64,000 nt of DNA from Pseudomonas sp. Irchel s3b2 (lineage in GTDB: Bacteria > Pseudomonadota > Gammaproteobacteria > Pseudomonadales > Pseudomonadaceae): assembly GCF_900187445.1 (NCBI RefSeq), contig NZ_FYEB01000013.1, positions 1 through 64,000 of the forward strand, given 5' to 3'. Numbering within the stretch: the first letter of the stretch is position 1; each line of letters starts with the position of its first letter. Positions 27,008-35,957 of this stretch are shown here, piece after piece. A program made the position numbers and the translations under genes. Under the pieces are notes generated by a model, which worked only from the letters and a program-made list of their open reading frames with translations, was not told the DNA's origin and searched no databases.

Positions 27008-28081
27008 TCAATGCTCCCGGCTTTCGAAGTCGATGCGCGGATCGACAAAGGTGTAGGTGAGGTCGCCGATCAGCTTCACCACCAACCCCAGCAGGGTAAA
27101 GATGAACAGCGTGCCGAAAACCACTGGGTAATCGCGGTTGATCGCCGCCTCGAAACTCATCAAGCCGAGGCCGTCGAGGGAGAAAATCACTTCCACCAGC
27201 AGCGAGCCGGTGAAGAAGATCCCGATGAATGCCGAAGGGAAACCGGCGATCACCAGCAGCATGGCGTTGCGAAATACATGGCCGTAGAGCACGCGGTGGC
27301 GGGTCAGGCCTTTAGCCTTGGCGGTGACCACGTATTGCTTGTTGATTTCATCGAGGAAGCTGTTTTTGGTCAGCAGCGTCATGGTCGCGAAGTTGCCGAT
27401 CACCAATGCGGTCACCGGCAGTGCCAGGTGCCAGAAATAATCGAGGATCTTGCCGCTGGTGCTCAGCTCGTCGAAGTTGTTCGAAGTCAGGCCCCGTAGC
27501 GGGAACCAGTCGAAATAGCTGCCGCCGGCGAACACCACAATCAGCAGGATGGCGAACAGGAACGCGGGGATCGCGTAGCCGACGATGATTGCCGAACTGG
27601 TCCAGACGTCGAAGTGGCTGCCGTGGCGCGTCGCCTTGGCGATCCCCAGCGGGATCGACACCAGGTACATGATCAACGTGCTCCACAACCCGAGGGAGAT
27701 CGACACCGGCAGCTTTTCCTTGATCAGATCGATGACCTTGGCGTCGCGGAAAAAGCTGTCGCCGAAATCCAGGGTGGCGTAGTTCTTGATCATGATCCAC
27801 AAACGTTCCGGCGCCGATTTGTCGAAGCCGTACATGTGCTCGATTTCCTTGACCAACGCCGGGTCCAGGCCCTGGGCGCCGCGATAGGCGGAACCTGCCA
27901 CCGATACTTCGGCGCCGCCGCCGGCAATGCGGCTGGTGGCGCCTTCGAAACCTTCGAGCTTGGCGATCATCTGTTCCACCGGCCCACCGGGGGCGGCCTG
28001 GATGATCACGAAGTTGATCAGCAAAATGCCGAGCAGGGTCGGGATGATCAGTAGCAGTCGCCGAAAAATATACGCCAGCAT
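27008..28081 (-). CDS. nppB: Peptide ABC transporter permease (NppB/YejB-like)
   Basis: A 357-residue permease of the oligopeptide type. First helix LLLIIPTLLGILLINFVIIQAAPGGPVEQ; the periplasmic loop and five more helices follow; the EAA-like loop YVVTAKAKGLTRHRVLYGHVFRNAML contacts the ATPase. Four bases separate it from the solute-binding gene upstream, so translation is probably coupled. Confidence 0.93.
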   Translation of the reverse strand: MLAYIFRRLLLIIPTLLGILLINFVIIQAAPGGPVEQMIAKLEGFEGATSRIAGGGAEVSVAGSAYRGAQGLDPALVKEIEHMYGFDKSAPERLWIMIKNYATLDFGDSFFRDAKVIDLIKEKLPVSISLGLWSTLIMYLVSIPLGIAKATRHGSHFDVWTSSAIIVGYAIPAFLFAILLIVVFAGGSYFDWFPLRGLTSNNFDELSTSGKILDYFWHLALPVTALVIGNFATMTLLTKNSFLDEINKQYVVTAKAKGLTRHRVLYGHVFRNAMLLVIAGFPSAFIGIFFTGSLLVEVIFSLDGLGLMSFEAAINRDYPVVFGTLFIFTLLGLVVKLIGDLTYTFVDPRIDFESREH

Positions 28082-28085
28082 CTGA

Positions 28086-29927
28086 TTACTCCGTGCCCGC
28101 AGGGTCGGCTTGCAGTTTGATTTCGACTTCTATCGGCAGTGCCGCGTTGGGCTTGACCCACCAGGTATTGATGCCGATGTCGTATTTGGGCGAAACCTTC
28201 GGGTGGCCGATGTGGTTCCAGTACGCCACGCGCCAGGTCTTGATGTGCCAATTGGGGATCACGTAATAGCCCCATTGCAGCACCCGGTCCAGCGCCCGGG
28301 CGTGGGCCACCAGGCTTTGGCGCGAATCGGCATTGATCAGTTGTTCGACCAGTTGGTCTACCACCGGGTCTTTCAAGCCCATGGAGTTGCGGCTGCCGGG
28401 TTTGTCGGCGGCGGCGGTCATCCAGTACTCGCGCTGTTCGTTACCCGGCGAGTTCGACTGCGGGAAGCTGCCGACGATCATGTCAAAATCCCGCGAGCGC
28501 ACGCGGTTGACGTATTGCGAGACGTCGACCCGACGGATCACCAGATCAATGCCCAAATCACTGAGGTTGCGCTTGAACGGCAGCAGTATCCGCTCGAACT
28601 CGGTCTGGGCCAGCAGAAATTCGATGGTCACCGGTTTGCCGTTGGCGTCGACCATTTTGTCGTCGACGATCCGCCAGCCGGCCTCTTGCAGCAATTGCCA
28701 GGCCTGGCGCTGCTGGACGCGGATCATGCCGCTGGCGTCGGTCACCGGGTTCTGGAACGCCTCGCCGAACACTTGCTCGGGAATCTTGCCGCGGAACGGG
28801 TCTAGGATCGCCAGTTGATCGGCGTCCGGCAGGCCGGTGGCGGCCATTTCCGAGTTTTCAAAGTAACTGCGGGTGCGCGCGTAGGCGCCGTTGAACAATT
28901 GCTTGTTGGTCCATTCGAAGTCCAGCAACAGGCTCAGTGCGTGGCGCACGCGCACATCCTGAAACACCGGGCGGCGCAGGTTGAACACGAAGCCTTGCAT
29001 GCCAGTGGGGTTGCCGTTCGGGATTTCTTCCTTGATCAGCCGACCTTCGGCCACCGCCGGAATGTTGTAGGCCTTGGCCCAGTTTTTCGCGGCCGATTCC
29101 AGCCAATAGTCGAACTGACCGGCCTTGAGCGCTTCCAGCGCGACGGTGTTGTCGCGGTAGTAGTCAGTGGTCAGCACGTCAAAGTTGTAGAAGCCGCGAT
29201 TGACCGGCAGGTCCTTGCCCCAGTAATCCTTGACCCGTTCATAGCGCACCGAACGCCCGGCCTTCACTTCGCTGACTTTGTACGGGCCGCTGCCCAGTGG
29301 CAATTCCAGGTTGCCCTTGTTGAAGTCGCGGGTCGCCCACCAATGTTTGGGCAGTACTGGCAACTGTCCGAGGATCAGCGGCAGTTCGCGGTTGTTGGTG
29401 TGCTTGAACTTGAACAGCACTTTGAGCGGGTCTTCGGCGACCACTTCTTCCACGTCGCTGTAATAGCCGCGGAAGAGCGGGGCGCCGTCCTTGATAAGAG
29501 TCTGGAAGCTGAATACCACGTCTTCGGCACGTATCGGGTGGCCGTCGTGGAAACGTGCTTCGGGACGCAGGTAGAAGCGCACCCAGCTGTTGTCCGGGGC
29601 TTTTTCGATTTTGCCGGCGATCAGGCCGTATTCGGTAAACGGCTCATCCAGGCCGTGTTTGGCCAGGGTGTCGTAGATCATGCTGATGTCGTCGGCTGGC
29701 ACGCCTTTGTTGATGAACGGGTTGAGGCTGTCGAAGCCACCGAACCCGGCCTGGCGAAAGATTCCGCCCTTGGGCGCATCGGGGTTCACGTAATCGAAAT
29801 GTTTGAAATCGGCCGGGTATTTAGGCGGCTCGTTGTACAGGGTCAGGGCATGTTGCGGGGCGGCGCAGGCCAGCCCGGCGAACAACAGACCGCTGGCCTG
29901 CAAGAGCAGGGCACGTACGGGTTTCAT
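28086..29927 (-). CDS. nppA2: Peptide/nucleopeptide solute-binding protein 2
   Basis: A 613-residue periplasmic binding protein of the SBP_bac_5 family with signal peptide MKPVRALLLQASGLLFAGLACA. FDYVNPDAPKGGIFRQAGFGGFDSLNPF and VKDYWGKDLPVNRGFYNFD are shared with the preceding gene product, so the two are tandem paralogues. The ATG at 29927 has GGAGAAAG upstream and overlaps the upstream stop by four bases. Two binding proteins feeding one permease pair suggests a split of substrate range. Confidence 0.9.
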   Translation of the reverse strand: MKPVRALLLQASGLLFAGLACAAPQHALTLYNEPPKYPADFKHFDYVNPDAPKGGIFRQAGFGGFDSLNPFINKGVPADDISMIYDTLAKHGLDEPFTEYGLIAGKIEKAPDNSWVRFYLRPEARFHDGHPIRAEDVVFSFQTLIKDGAPLFRGYYSDVEEVVAEDPLKVLFKFKHTNNRELPLILGQLPVLPKHWWATRDFNKGNLELPLGSGPYKVSEVKAGRSVRYERVKDYWGKDLPVNRGFYNFDVLTTDYYRDNTVALEALKAGQFDYWLESAAKNWAKAYNIPAVAEGRLIKEEIPNGNPTGMQGFVFNLRRPVFQDVRVRHALSLLLDFEWTNKQLFNGAYARTRSYFENSEMAATGLPDADQLAILDPFRGKIPEQVFGEAFQNPVTDASGMIRVQQRQAWQLLQEAGWRIVDDKMVDANGKPVTIEFLLAQTEFERILLPFKRNLSDLGIDLVIRRVDVSQYVNRVRSRDFDMIVGSFPQSNSPGNEQREYWMTAAADKPGSRNSMGLKDPVVDQLVEQLINADSRQSLVAHARALDRVLQWGYYVIPNWHIKTWRVAYWNHIGHPKVSPKYDIGINTWWVKPNAALPIEVEIKLQADPAGTE

Positions 29928-31756
29928 CGATCTTTCTCCGAAGATTTCAACCACCATGCGCTCAGGCCCAGGGTATAGGGCGGCGTAGTGACGAAGGCGA
30001 ACCGGTTGCGGTAGGCCAGGCGGTGATAATTGAGGTACCAGTTGGGAATGATGTAGTGCTGCCACAGCAGCACCCGGTCGAGTGCCTTGCCCGCGGCGAC
30101 TTGTGCATCGCGGGTCTGGGCGGCGAGCAGTCGTTCGAGCAAATGGTCGACCACCGGATTGGCGATGCCGGCGTAGTTTTTGCTGCCCTTGACCCCAACC
30201 TGGCTGGAATGGAAGTACTGCCATTGTTCCAGGCCCGGGCTGAGGGTCTGGTTGAGGGTCATCAGGATCATGTCGAAATCGAACTGATCGAGGCGTTGTT
30301 TGTATTGGGCGCGATCGACCGTGCGCAGCCGTGCGTCGATGCCGATGCTGGCGAGGTTCTCGACGTAAGGCTGAAGGATGCGTTCCAGGTTCGGGTTGAC
30401 CAGCAGAATCTCGAAGCGCAACGGTTGGCCGATGCTGTTTTGTAGCCGCTGACCGTTGAGCTTCCAGCCGGCCTCGGCGAGCAGGCTCAACGCCTGGCGC
30501 ATGGTTTCCCGGGGAATGCCGCGGCCTTCGGTCTGCGGCAGGCTGAACGGTTCGGTGAGCAGCTTGGCGGGCAACTGATCGCGATAGGGCTTGAGCAACA
30601 GCCACTCATGACCGACCGGTAGTCCGGTGGCGGAAAACTCGCTGTTGGGGTAATAACTCATCGCTCGTTTGTAGGCGCCGCTGAACAGCGTGCGATTGGT
30701 CCATTCGAAGTCGAACATCAAACCCAATGCTTCGCGGACCTTGGCCTCGGCGAAAGCTGGCCGCCGGGTGTTCATGAACAGGCCCTGGCTCTGGGTCGGG
30801 ATCTGGTGCGCGATTTGCGCCTTGATCACATCGCCACGGCGCACGGCCGGGAAGTTGTAACCATTGGCCCAGTTCTTCGCTTGGTGCTCGATGTAGATGT
30901 CGAACTCACCGGCCTTGAACGCTTCGAAAGCCACGTCACTGTCACGATAGAACTCGACTTCCATGCGATCGACGTTGTACTTGCCGAGATTGACCGGCAG
31001 GTCCTTGCCCCAGTAATCCTTGACCCGTTCGAAGACGATTTGCCGCCCGGGCGTTACCGAGGTGATTCGATACGGTCCGCTGCCCAATGGCGGCTCGAAG
31101 GTGGTGGCCTTGAAGTCGCGACCTTCCCAGTAATGCTGAGGCAGCACCGGCAACTCGCCCAGGCGCAGGATCAGCAGCGGATTGCCGGCGCGCTTGAAGA
31201 CGAAACGGATACGCCGTGGATTGAGGATATCCACCCGCGACACTTCCTGAAGGTTGGTGCGGTATTGCGGATGACCTTCCTTTAGCAACAAACGGTAAGA
31301 GAATGCCACGTCATAAGCGGTGATCGGCGTGCCATCGTGGAAACTCGCTTCGGGGCGCAGGTTGAATACCACCCAGCTGCGGTCCTCGCTGTATTCCACC
31401 GATTGGGCAATCAGGCCATAACTGGAGGTTGGCTCATCGCCGGATGGCGCGTATTGGCCGGTGCCGACCATCAACGGTTCATTGAGTTCGTTGATACCGT
31501 ATTGCAGGAAGTTGCCGGTGGAAACCGGGCTTGAACCCTTGAAGGTATAGGGATTGAGCGTATCGAAGGTGCCAAACGCCATCACCCGCAACGTACCGCC
31601 CTTGGGCGCTTGCGGGTTGACCCAGTCGAAGTGGGTAAATCTGGCCGGGTACTTGAGCGTGCCGAACTGCGCATAACCATGGCTTTCGCTGATCGTCGCG
31701 CTTGCGGGGGAGCTCGAGGCCAGGCTGATCAGGAGCAGGAGGAGGGGACGCTTCAA
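29924..31756 (-). CDS. nppA1: Peptide/nucleopeptide solute-binding protein 1
   Basis: A 610-residue SBP_bac_5 protein and the first gene of the five-gene transporter block. Signal peptide: LLLLLISLASSSPASA. The fold markers FDWVNPQAPKGGTLRVMAFGTFDTLNP and ERVKDYWGKDLPVNLGKYN match the paralogue next door. The start is TTG at 31754-31756; no ATG or GTG with a ribosome site precedes the signal peptide in this frame, and the ribosome site itself is weak (GGATCT), so translation may be low or the start slightly different. Confidence 0.88.
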   Translation of the reverse strand: MKRPLLLLLISLASSSPASATISESHGYAQFGTLKYPARFTHFDWVNPQAPKGGTLRVMAFGTFDTLNPYTFKGSSPVSTGNFLQYGINELNEPLMVGTGQYAPSGDEPTSSYGLIAQSVEYSEDRSWVVFNLRPEASFHDGTPITAYDVAFSYRLLLKEGHPQYRTNLQEVSRVDILNPRRIRFVFKRAGNPLLILRLGELPVLPQHYWEGRDFKATTFEPPLGSGPYRITSVTPGRQIVFERVKDYWGKDLPVNLGKYNVDRMEVEFYRDSDVAFEAFKAGEFDIYIEHQAKNWANGYNFPAVRRGDVIKAQIAHQIPTQSQGLFMNTRRPAFAEAKVREALGLMFDFEWTNRTLFSGAYKRAMSYYPNSEFSATGLPVGHEWLLLKPYRDQLPAKLLTEPFSLPQTEGRGIPRETMRQALSLLAEAGWKLNGQRLQNSIGQPLRFEILLVNPNLERILQPYVENLASIGIDARLRTVDRAQYKQRLDQFDFDMILMTLNQTLSPGLEQWQYFHSSQVGVKGSKNYAGIANPVVDHLLERLLAAQTRDAQVAAGKALDRVLLWQHYIIPNWYLNYHRLAYRNRFAFVTTPPYTLGLSAWWLKSSEKDR

Positions 31757-31884
31757 GTCAGAGATCCGATCCAGGCGGCTTGGGCTTTGTGGGCCGTACA
31801 GTAACAGCTTGTATCGACAGGAAAAAGACGGGGGCTTAATGCGTGGTTATTTGCGCAGGTGAAGGTCCGGCGGATCGCAGAACC

Positions 31885-32016
31885 TGTGGCGAGGGAGCTT
31901 GCTCCCGCTCGGCTGCGAAGCCGTCGTAAACCGGAATACGCGGTGTGTCAGAAATCACCGGGTTTCAGGTTTTGGGGCTGCTTCGCAACCCAACGGGAGC
32001 AAGCTCCCTCGCCACA
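31885..32016. repeat. REP-like inverted pair, GGCGAGGGAGCTTGCTCCCG subtype
   Basis: TGTGGCGAGGGAGCTTGCTCCCG at 31885-31907 and its complement at 31994-32016, with a short inner inverted motif (GGCTGCGAAGCC near 31911-31922, CTGCTTCGCAACC near 31979-31991). It fills the gap between nppA1 (its promoter side) and the end of mltD. Confidence 0.75.
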
Positions 32017-32041
32017 AAAGCCCCTCGACAGGGCGTGCCGC

Positions 32042-33493
32042 TTAATTCGGCGAAGCAACCGTCAGCATCTGCCCCGGCTTCAGCGCCTGGCCAACCCGAG
32101 GGTTCCAGCGCTTGAGGTGCTGCATTTCAACGTTGAAGCGTTTGGCGACCATGTACAGCGAGTCGCCTTGTTTGACCTTGTACTGGGTCTGCGTCTTGTT
32201 GGTTACCTTGCCGCTCGATTTGCTGTTCGCCGCGACCACGGTGTTGACGCGCCCGGATTTGCGCTTGGTGGTGTCCTGCATCACCAGGGTCTGGCCGACT
32301 TTGAGATCCTTGCCGGTCAGTTTGTTCCAGCGTTGCAGATCCTTGACGTCGACCTTGTTGGCCTTGGCGATGGTGCCCAGATTGTCGCCGCGCTTGACCC
32401 GATAGGCGCGCTTGAGGCTGGCGATTTCGCTGTCGTCTACCCCTTCAAACACCGGCTTGAGCGATCGCTGACTGATCAACTCTTCAGGGCGCATGGTCGA
32501 CAGACTGGTGGTCAGCAGTTGCGCCTTGGACGTCGGCACCAGCAGATGCTGGGGGCCGTCGATGGTGGTGCGCTGCTTGAAGGCCGGGTTGAGCTGGAAC
32601 AGTTCGTCTTCGTCGATGTTGGCCACCGCGGCAACCTTGGACAGGTCCATGCGCTGGTTGATTTCGACGACCTGGAAGTACGGTTCGTTGGCGATCGGGT
32701 TGAGGTTCACGCCGTAAGCTTCGGGCGCGAGGACCACTTGCGACAATGCCAGCAGTTTCGGCACATAGGCCTGGGTTTCCGCTGGCAACGGCAGGTTCCA
32801 GTAGTCGGTCGGCAGGCCGAGTCGTTCGTTGCGCTCGATGGCCCGGCTGACCGTACCTTCGCCGGCATTGTAGGCCGCCAGAGCCAGCAGCCAGTCGCCG
32901 TTGAACATGTCGTGCAGGCGGGTCAGGTAATCCATGGCCGCGGTGGTCGAGGCGGTGATATCGCGACGGCCATCATAGAAGCGGGTTTGACGCAGGTTGA
33001 AGTAACGCCCGGTGGAAGGAATGAATTGCCAAAGACCCACCGCGTTGGCCCGGGAATAGGCCATCGGGTTGTAGGCGCTTTCAATTACCGGCAACAGCGC
33101 CAGTTCCAGCGGCATGTTGCGTTCTTCAAGGCGTTCGACAATGTAGTGAATGTAGAGGCTGCCGCGTTCGCCGGCGTTTTCGAGGAAGGACGGGTTACTG
33201 GCGAACCACAGGCGCTGTTGCTCGATGCGCGGGTTGACGCCCAGGTTGTCTTGCAACTGGAAGCCCTGGCGCATGCGCTCCCAGACGTCCTGTGGAATTT
33301 GCGGTGTTGGTTTTTCGCTGAGCCAGATGGGTTTCTGCTTGGCTCGAGCGGCAATATTCGGAGTGTGTGTCGCTTCGGTCTGCGGCACATGGCTGGAACA
33401 GCCCGCCAACGTGGCGGACACAGCCACCGCGATGGCTTGAGCCAAGCGGGTCAATGCGTCTGAATTGATGGCTTTACGAATAGGTGACGACAT
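32042..33493 (-). CDS. mltD: Membrane-bound lytic murein transglycosylase D
   Basis: A 483-residue outer-membrane lipoprotein that cleaves peptidoglycan glycan strands. Lipobox LAGC at about residues 28-31. The SLT catalytic domain carries the active Glu in LLPVIESAYNPMAYS and the motifs AVGLWQFIPSTGRYF and ALAAYNAGEGTVSRAI. At the C-terminus there are two LysM domains (YRVKRGDNLGTIAKAN; YKVKQGDSLYMVAKRF), with a further LysM-like stretch upstream of them. The ATG at 33493 is chosen because the signal sequence follows at once. Confidence 0.95.
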   Translation of the reverse strand: MSSPIRKAINSDALTRLAQAIAVAVSATLAGCSSHVPQTEATHTPNIAARAKQKPIWLSEKPTPQIPQDVWERMRQGFQLQDNLGVNPRIEQQRLWFASNPSFLENAGERGSLYIHYIVERLEERNMPLELALLPVIESAYNPMAYSRANAVGLWQFIPSTGRYFNLRQTRFYDGRRDITASTTAAMDYLTRLHDMFNGDWLLALAAYNAGEGTVSRAIERNERLGLPTDYWNLPLPAETQAYVPKLLALSQVVLAPEAYGVNLNPIANEPYFQVVEINQRMDLSKVAAVANIDEDELFQLNPAFKQRTTIDGPQHLLVPTSKAQLLTTSLSTMRPEELISQRSLKPVFEGVDDSEIASLKRAYRVKRGDNLGTIAKANKVDVKDLQRWNKLTGKDLKVGQTLVMQDTTKRKSGRVNTVVAANSKSSGKVTNKTQTQYKVKQGDSLYMVAKRFNVEMQHLKRWNPRVGQALKPGQMLTVASPN

Positions 33494-33592
33494 TGGCTGG
33501 AAGTAAGTTCCGGGCAAAAATGTCGGGCGATTCTAGAAAGCGCACCCCCTGCGGTCAACCATTCAGAATTTTTGTATCAGTAAGCAGCCTCC

Positions 33593-34360
33593 CTAGAACG
33601 TATCTTTCCACGCTCGAAGAGCAGCAAAAACCGCACTCGGAGCCCGGTTATCGGTTCCATTCCGTTCGTCCACTTTTTCTTTAACGGATGTTTCGTCGGT
33701 GCGCAAAAACGGATTGGTGAGCTTTTCCAGCGCCAGCGTCGAAGGCAGGGTCATGATTCCAGCGTCGCGTTGCCGGGTGACTATGTCCAGGCGTTCAAGG
33801 GTGTTGGGGTTGGCCGGTTCGACTACAGCGGCGAACTTCAGATTGCTCAGGGTGTACTCGTGGGTGCAGTAGACCAGCGTGTCTTCGGGCAGTGCCGCGA
33901 GGCGGCTCAGCGAGCGATGCATTTGCTCGGGCGTGCCTTCGAATAACCGTCCGCAACCGGCGGCGAACAGGGTATCGCCGCAAAACAAATGGCCGTGGTG
34001 ATAAAAGGCGATGTGCCCGAGGGTATGGCCCGGCACTGCGAGAACGTCGAAGTCCCAGCCCAGCACGCTGATACGGTCATTGTCCTTGAGGGCCACGTCC
34101 CGCGCCGGGATGCTTTCGCTGGCCGGGCCGTAGACTGTCGCGTCTGTCGCTTTTTTCAGCCGCTCGACGCCGCCGACATGGTCATGATGGTGATGAGTGA
34201 TCAGAATATCGCTTAACACCCAACCCGGGTGCGCCGCAAGCCACGCTTGTACTGGTGCGGCATCGCCCGGATCGACCACGGCGCAGCGCTGGGTACTGTG
34301 GTCTTGTAACAACCAGATGTAGTTGTCGGTGAAGGCGGGCAGGGCACTGATCTGTATCAT
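33593..34360 (-). CDS. gloB: Hydroxyacylglutathione hydrolase (glyoxalase II)
   Basis: A 255-residue metallo-beta-lactamase-fold enzyme that hydrolyses S-lactoylglutathione to lactate and glutathione. The zinc motif is THHHHDHVGG, with further ligands in VPGHTLGHIAFY, CGDTLFAAGCGRLFEG and CTHEYT. Length and C-terminal substrate-binding region match GloB. The start ATG at 34360 begins IQISALPAFTDNYIWLL, the conserved N-terminus. Divergent from the methyltransferase gene. Confidence 0.96.
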   Translation of the reverse strand: MIQISALPAFTDNYIWLLQDHSTQRCAVVDPGDAAPVQAWLAAHPGWVLSDILITHHHHDHVGGVERLKKATDATVYGPASESIPARDVALKDNDRISVLGWDFDVLAVPGHTLGHIAFYHHGHLFCGDTLFAAGCGRLFEGTPEQMHRSLSRLAALPEDTLVYCTHEYTLSNLKFAAVVEPANPNTLERLDIVTRQRDAGIMTLPSTLALEKLTNPFLRTDETSVKEKVDERNGTDNRAPSAVFAALRAWKDTF

Positions 34361-34425
34361 CGTCGGATTCGCCAAGCGGAAAACATTGGCGCATCTTAGA
34401 ACTTCCTGGCGCGTTGGAGAATGCA

Positions 34426-35184
34426 ATGACCGATAAAGCGTTCGCTCAGGCCGATCCTGAGTGGCTGACATTGATCAGCGCGGCCCGTGAATGGCTGTCC
34501 GGGCCCATCGGGCAATTTCTGCTGGACGAAGAACGCCGCATGCTCGAAGACGAGTTGGCGCGCTTCTTCGGCGGCTACCTGGTGCATTACGGCCCTTCGG
34601 CGCAAACGCCGCCGTCGGCGCCGCAGGTTCAGCGCAATGTGCGGCTCGGTGCGCCGTTGCCGGGGGTCGAGATCGTTTGTGAAGAGCAGGCCTGGCCTTT
34701 GAGCGAGCACGCCGCCGATGTGGTGGTGTTGCAGCACGGGCTGGATTTCTGCCTGTCGCCCCACGGTTTGCTGCGCGAAGCGGCGAGCAGCGTGCGGCCT
34801 GGCGGGCATTTGCTGATTGTCGGGATCAACCCCTGGAGCAGCTGGGGCCTGCGTCATGTTTTTGCTCACGATGGGCTGCGCAAGGCCCGCTGCATTTCGC
34901 CGTCGCGAGTCGCTGACTGGCTGAACCTGCTGGGCTTCGCGCTGGAGAAACGCCGCTTCGGATGCTATCGTCCGCCGCTTGCGTCGCCCGCCTGGCAGTC
35001 CCGTCTGGCCGGTTGGGAGCGCAAGGCCGGTGACTGGCAATTGTCGGGTGGTGGCTTCTATTTATTGGTCGCGCGCAAGATCGTGGTGGGCCTGCGACCG
35101 GTGCGTCAGGAGCGACGCGAACCGATGGGCAAGCTGATTCCGTTGCCGATGGCCAAGGTCAACCGTCGTCACCTCGAACCGTAA
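34426..35184 (+). CDS. SAM-dependent class I methyltransferase
   Basis: A 252-residue methyltransferase. The Rossmann-type core is degenerate: after a long N-terminal part, ADVVVLQHGLDFCLSPHGLLREAASSVRPGGHLLIVGIN is recognisable as motifs II to IV (methyltransf_11). Position between gloB and rnhA is conserved in Pseudomonas. The substrate is unknown. ATG at 34426 has GGAG six bases upstream. Confidence 0.8.
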   Translation: MTDKAFAQADPEWLTLISAAREWLSGPIGQFLLDEERRMLEDELARFFGGYLVHYGPSAQTPPSAPQVQRNVRLGAPLPGVEIVCEEQAWPLSEHAADVVVLQHGLDFCLSPHGLLREAASSVRPGGHLLIVGINPWSSWGLRHVFAHDGLRKARCISPSRVADWLNLLGFALEKRRFGCYRPPLASPAWQSRLAGWERKAGDWQLSGGGFYLLVARKIVVGLRPVRQERREPMGKLIPLPMAKVNRRHLEP

Positions 35185-35276
35185 TACACATTTTATTTTC
35201 CCGGTCGGGTTCGCCCCGGCCTCGGGCATCGTCGGTCACCGATCGGCGAGCCGCCGCATTTTCTGGATAGATTGGC

Positions 35277-35729
35277 ATGAGCGATAGCGTAGAACTCTTC
35301 ACCGATGGCGCCTGTAAGGGCAACCCTGGCCCCGGCGGCTGGGGCGCATTGCTGGTGTGCAAAGGCGTTGAAAAAGAACTGTGGGGCGGCGAAGCCAACA
35401 CCACCAACAACCGCATGGAATTGATGGGCGCCATCCGTGGCCTGGAAGAACTCAAGCGCTCCTGCGATGTACTGCTGGTGACCGACTCCCAATACGTGAT
35501 GAAAGGCATCAACGAGTGGATGGCCAACTGGAAGAAGCGCGGCTGGAAAACCGCGGCGAAGGAACCGGTGAAAAACGCCGACTTGTGGAAACTGCTCGAC
35601 GAGCAGGTCAATCGCCACAACGTCACCTGGAAATGGGTGCGTGGGCACATCGGCCATCACGGCAACGAACGGGCCGACCAACTGGCCAATCGTGGCGTGG
35701 ATGAAGTGCGTGGGTACAAACAAGCCTAG
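35277..35729 (+). CDS. rnhA: Ribonuclease HI
   Basis: A 150-residue RNase H that cuts RNA in RNA-DNA hybrids. The four catalytic acidic residues are in VELFTDGACKGNPGPGGWG (D), NRMELMGAI (E), VLLVTDSQYVMKG (D) and GNERADQLAN (D). The basic handle KKRGWKTAAKEPVKNADLW is present. Ends before a palindromic repeat and dnaQ. Confidence 0.97.
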   Translation: MSDSVELFTDGACKGNPGPGGWGALLVCKGVEKELWGGEANTTNNRMELMGAIRGLEELKRSCDVLLVTDSQYVMKGINEWMANWKKRGWKTAAKEPVKNADLWKLLDEQVNRHNVTWKWVRGHIGHHGNERADQLANRGVDEVRGYKQA

Positions 35730-35736
35730 ACCCCTT

Positions 35737-35871
35737 CACTGATCGTTCCCATGCTCTGCGTGTGAATACAGCCCGGGACGCTCTGCGTCCCATTGGAACG
35801 CGGAGCGTCCCCTGAGGCATTCCCACGCAGAGCGTGGGAATGATCAGTGGGAGCGAGCCTGCTCGCGATGG
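35737..35871. repeat. Nested palindrome plus a single REP
   Basis: An outer inverted pair (CACTGATCGTTCCCATGCTC... at 35737-35762 and its near complement at 35824-35849) encloses a second inverted GGGACGCTCTGCGTCCC-type pair (about 35775-35811). A lone REP (TGGGAGCGAGCCTGCTCGCGA) abuts at 35848-35871. It lies between rnhA and dnaQ. Confidence 0.75.
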
Positions 35872-35957
35872 GTGCCACACGGTGTATCTGAAAGACCCCC
35901 GCGAGCGTGTTAACATCGCCGCTTTTGCACGATTGACCCGTTGAGAGCTGAGCACTG

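Noticed and set aside
31859..33463. A 534-residue frame opposite mltD
   Set aside because: Begins within a REP pair and is antisense to the transglycosylase gene.
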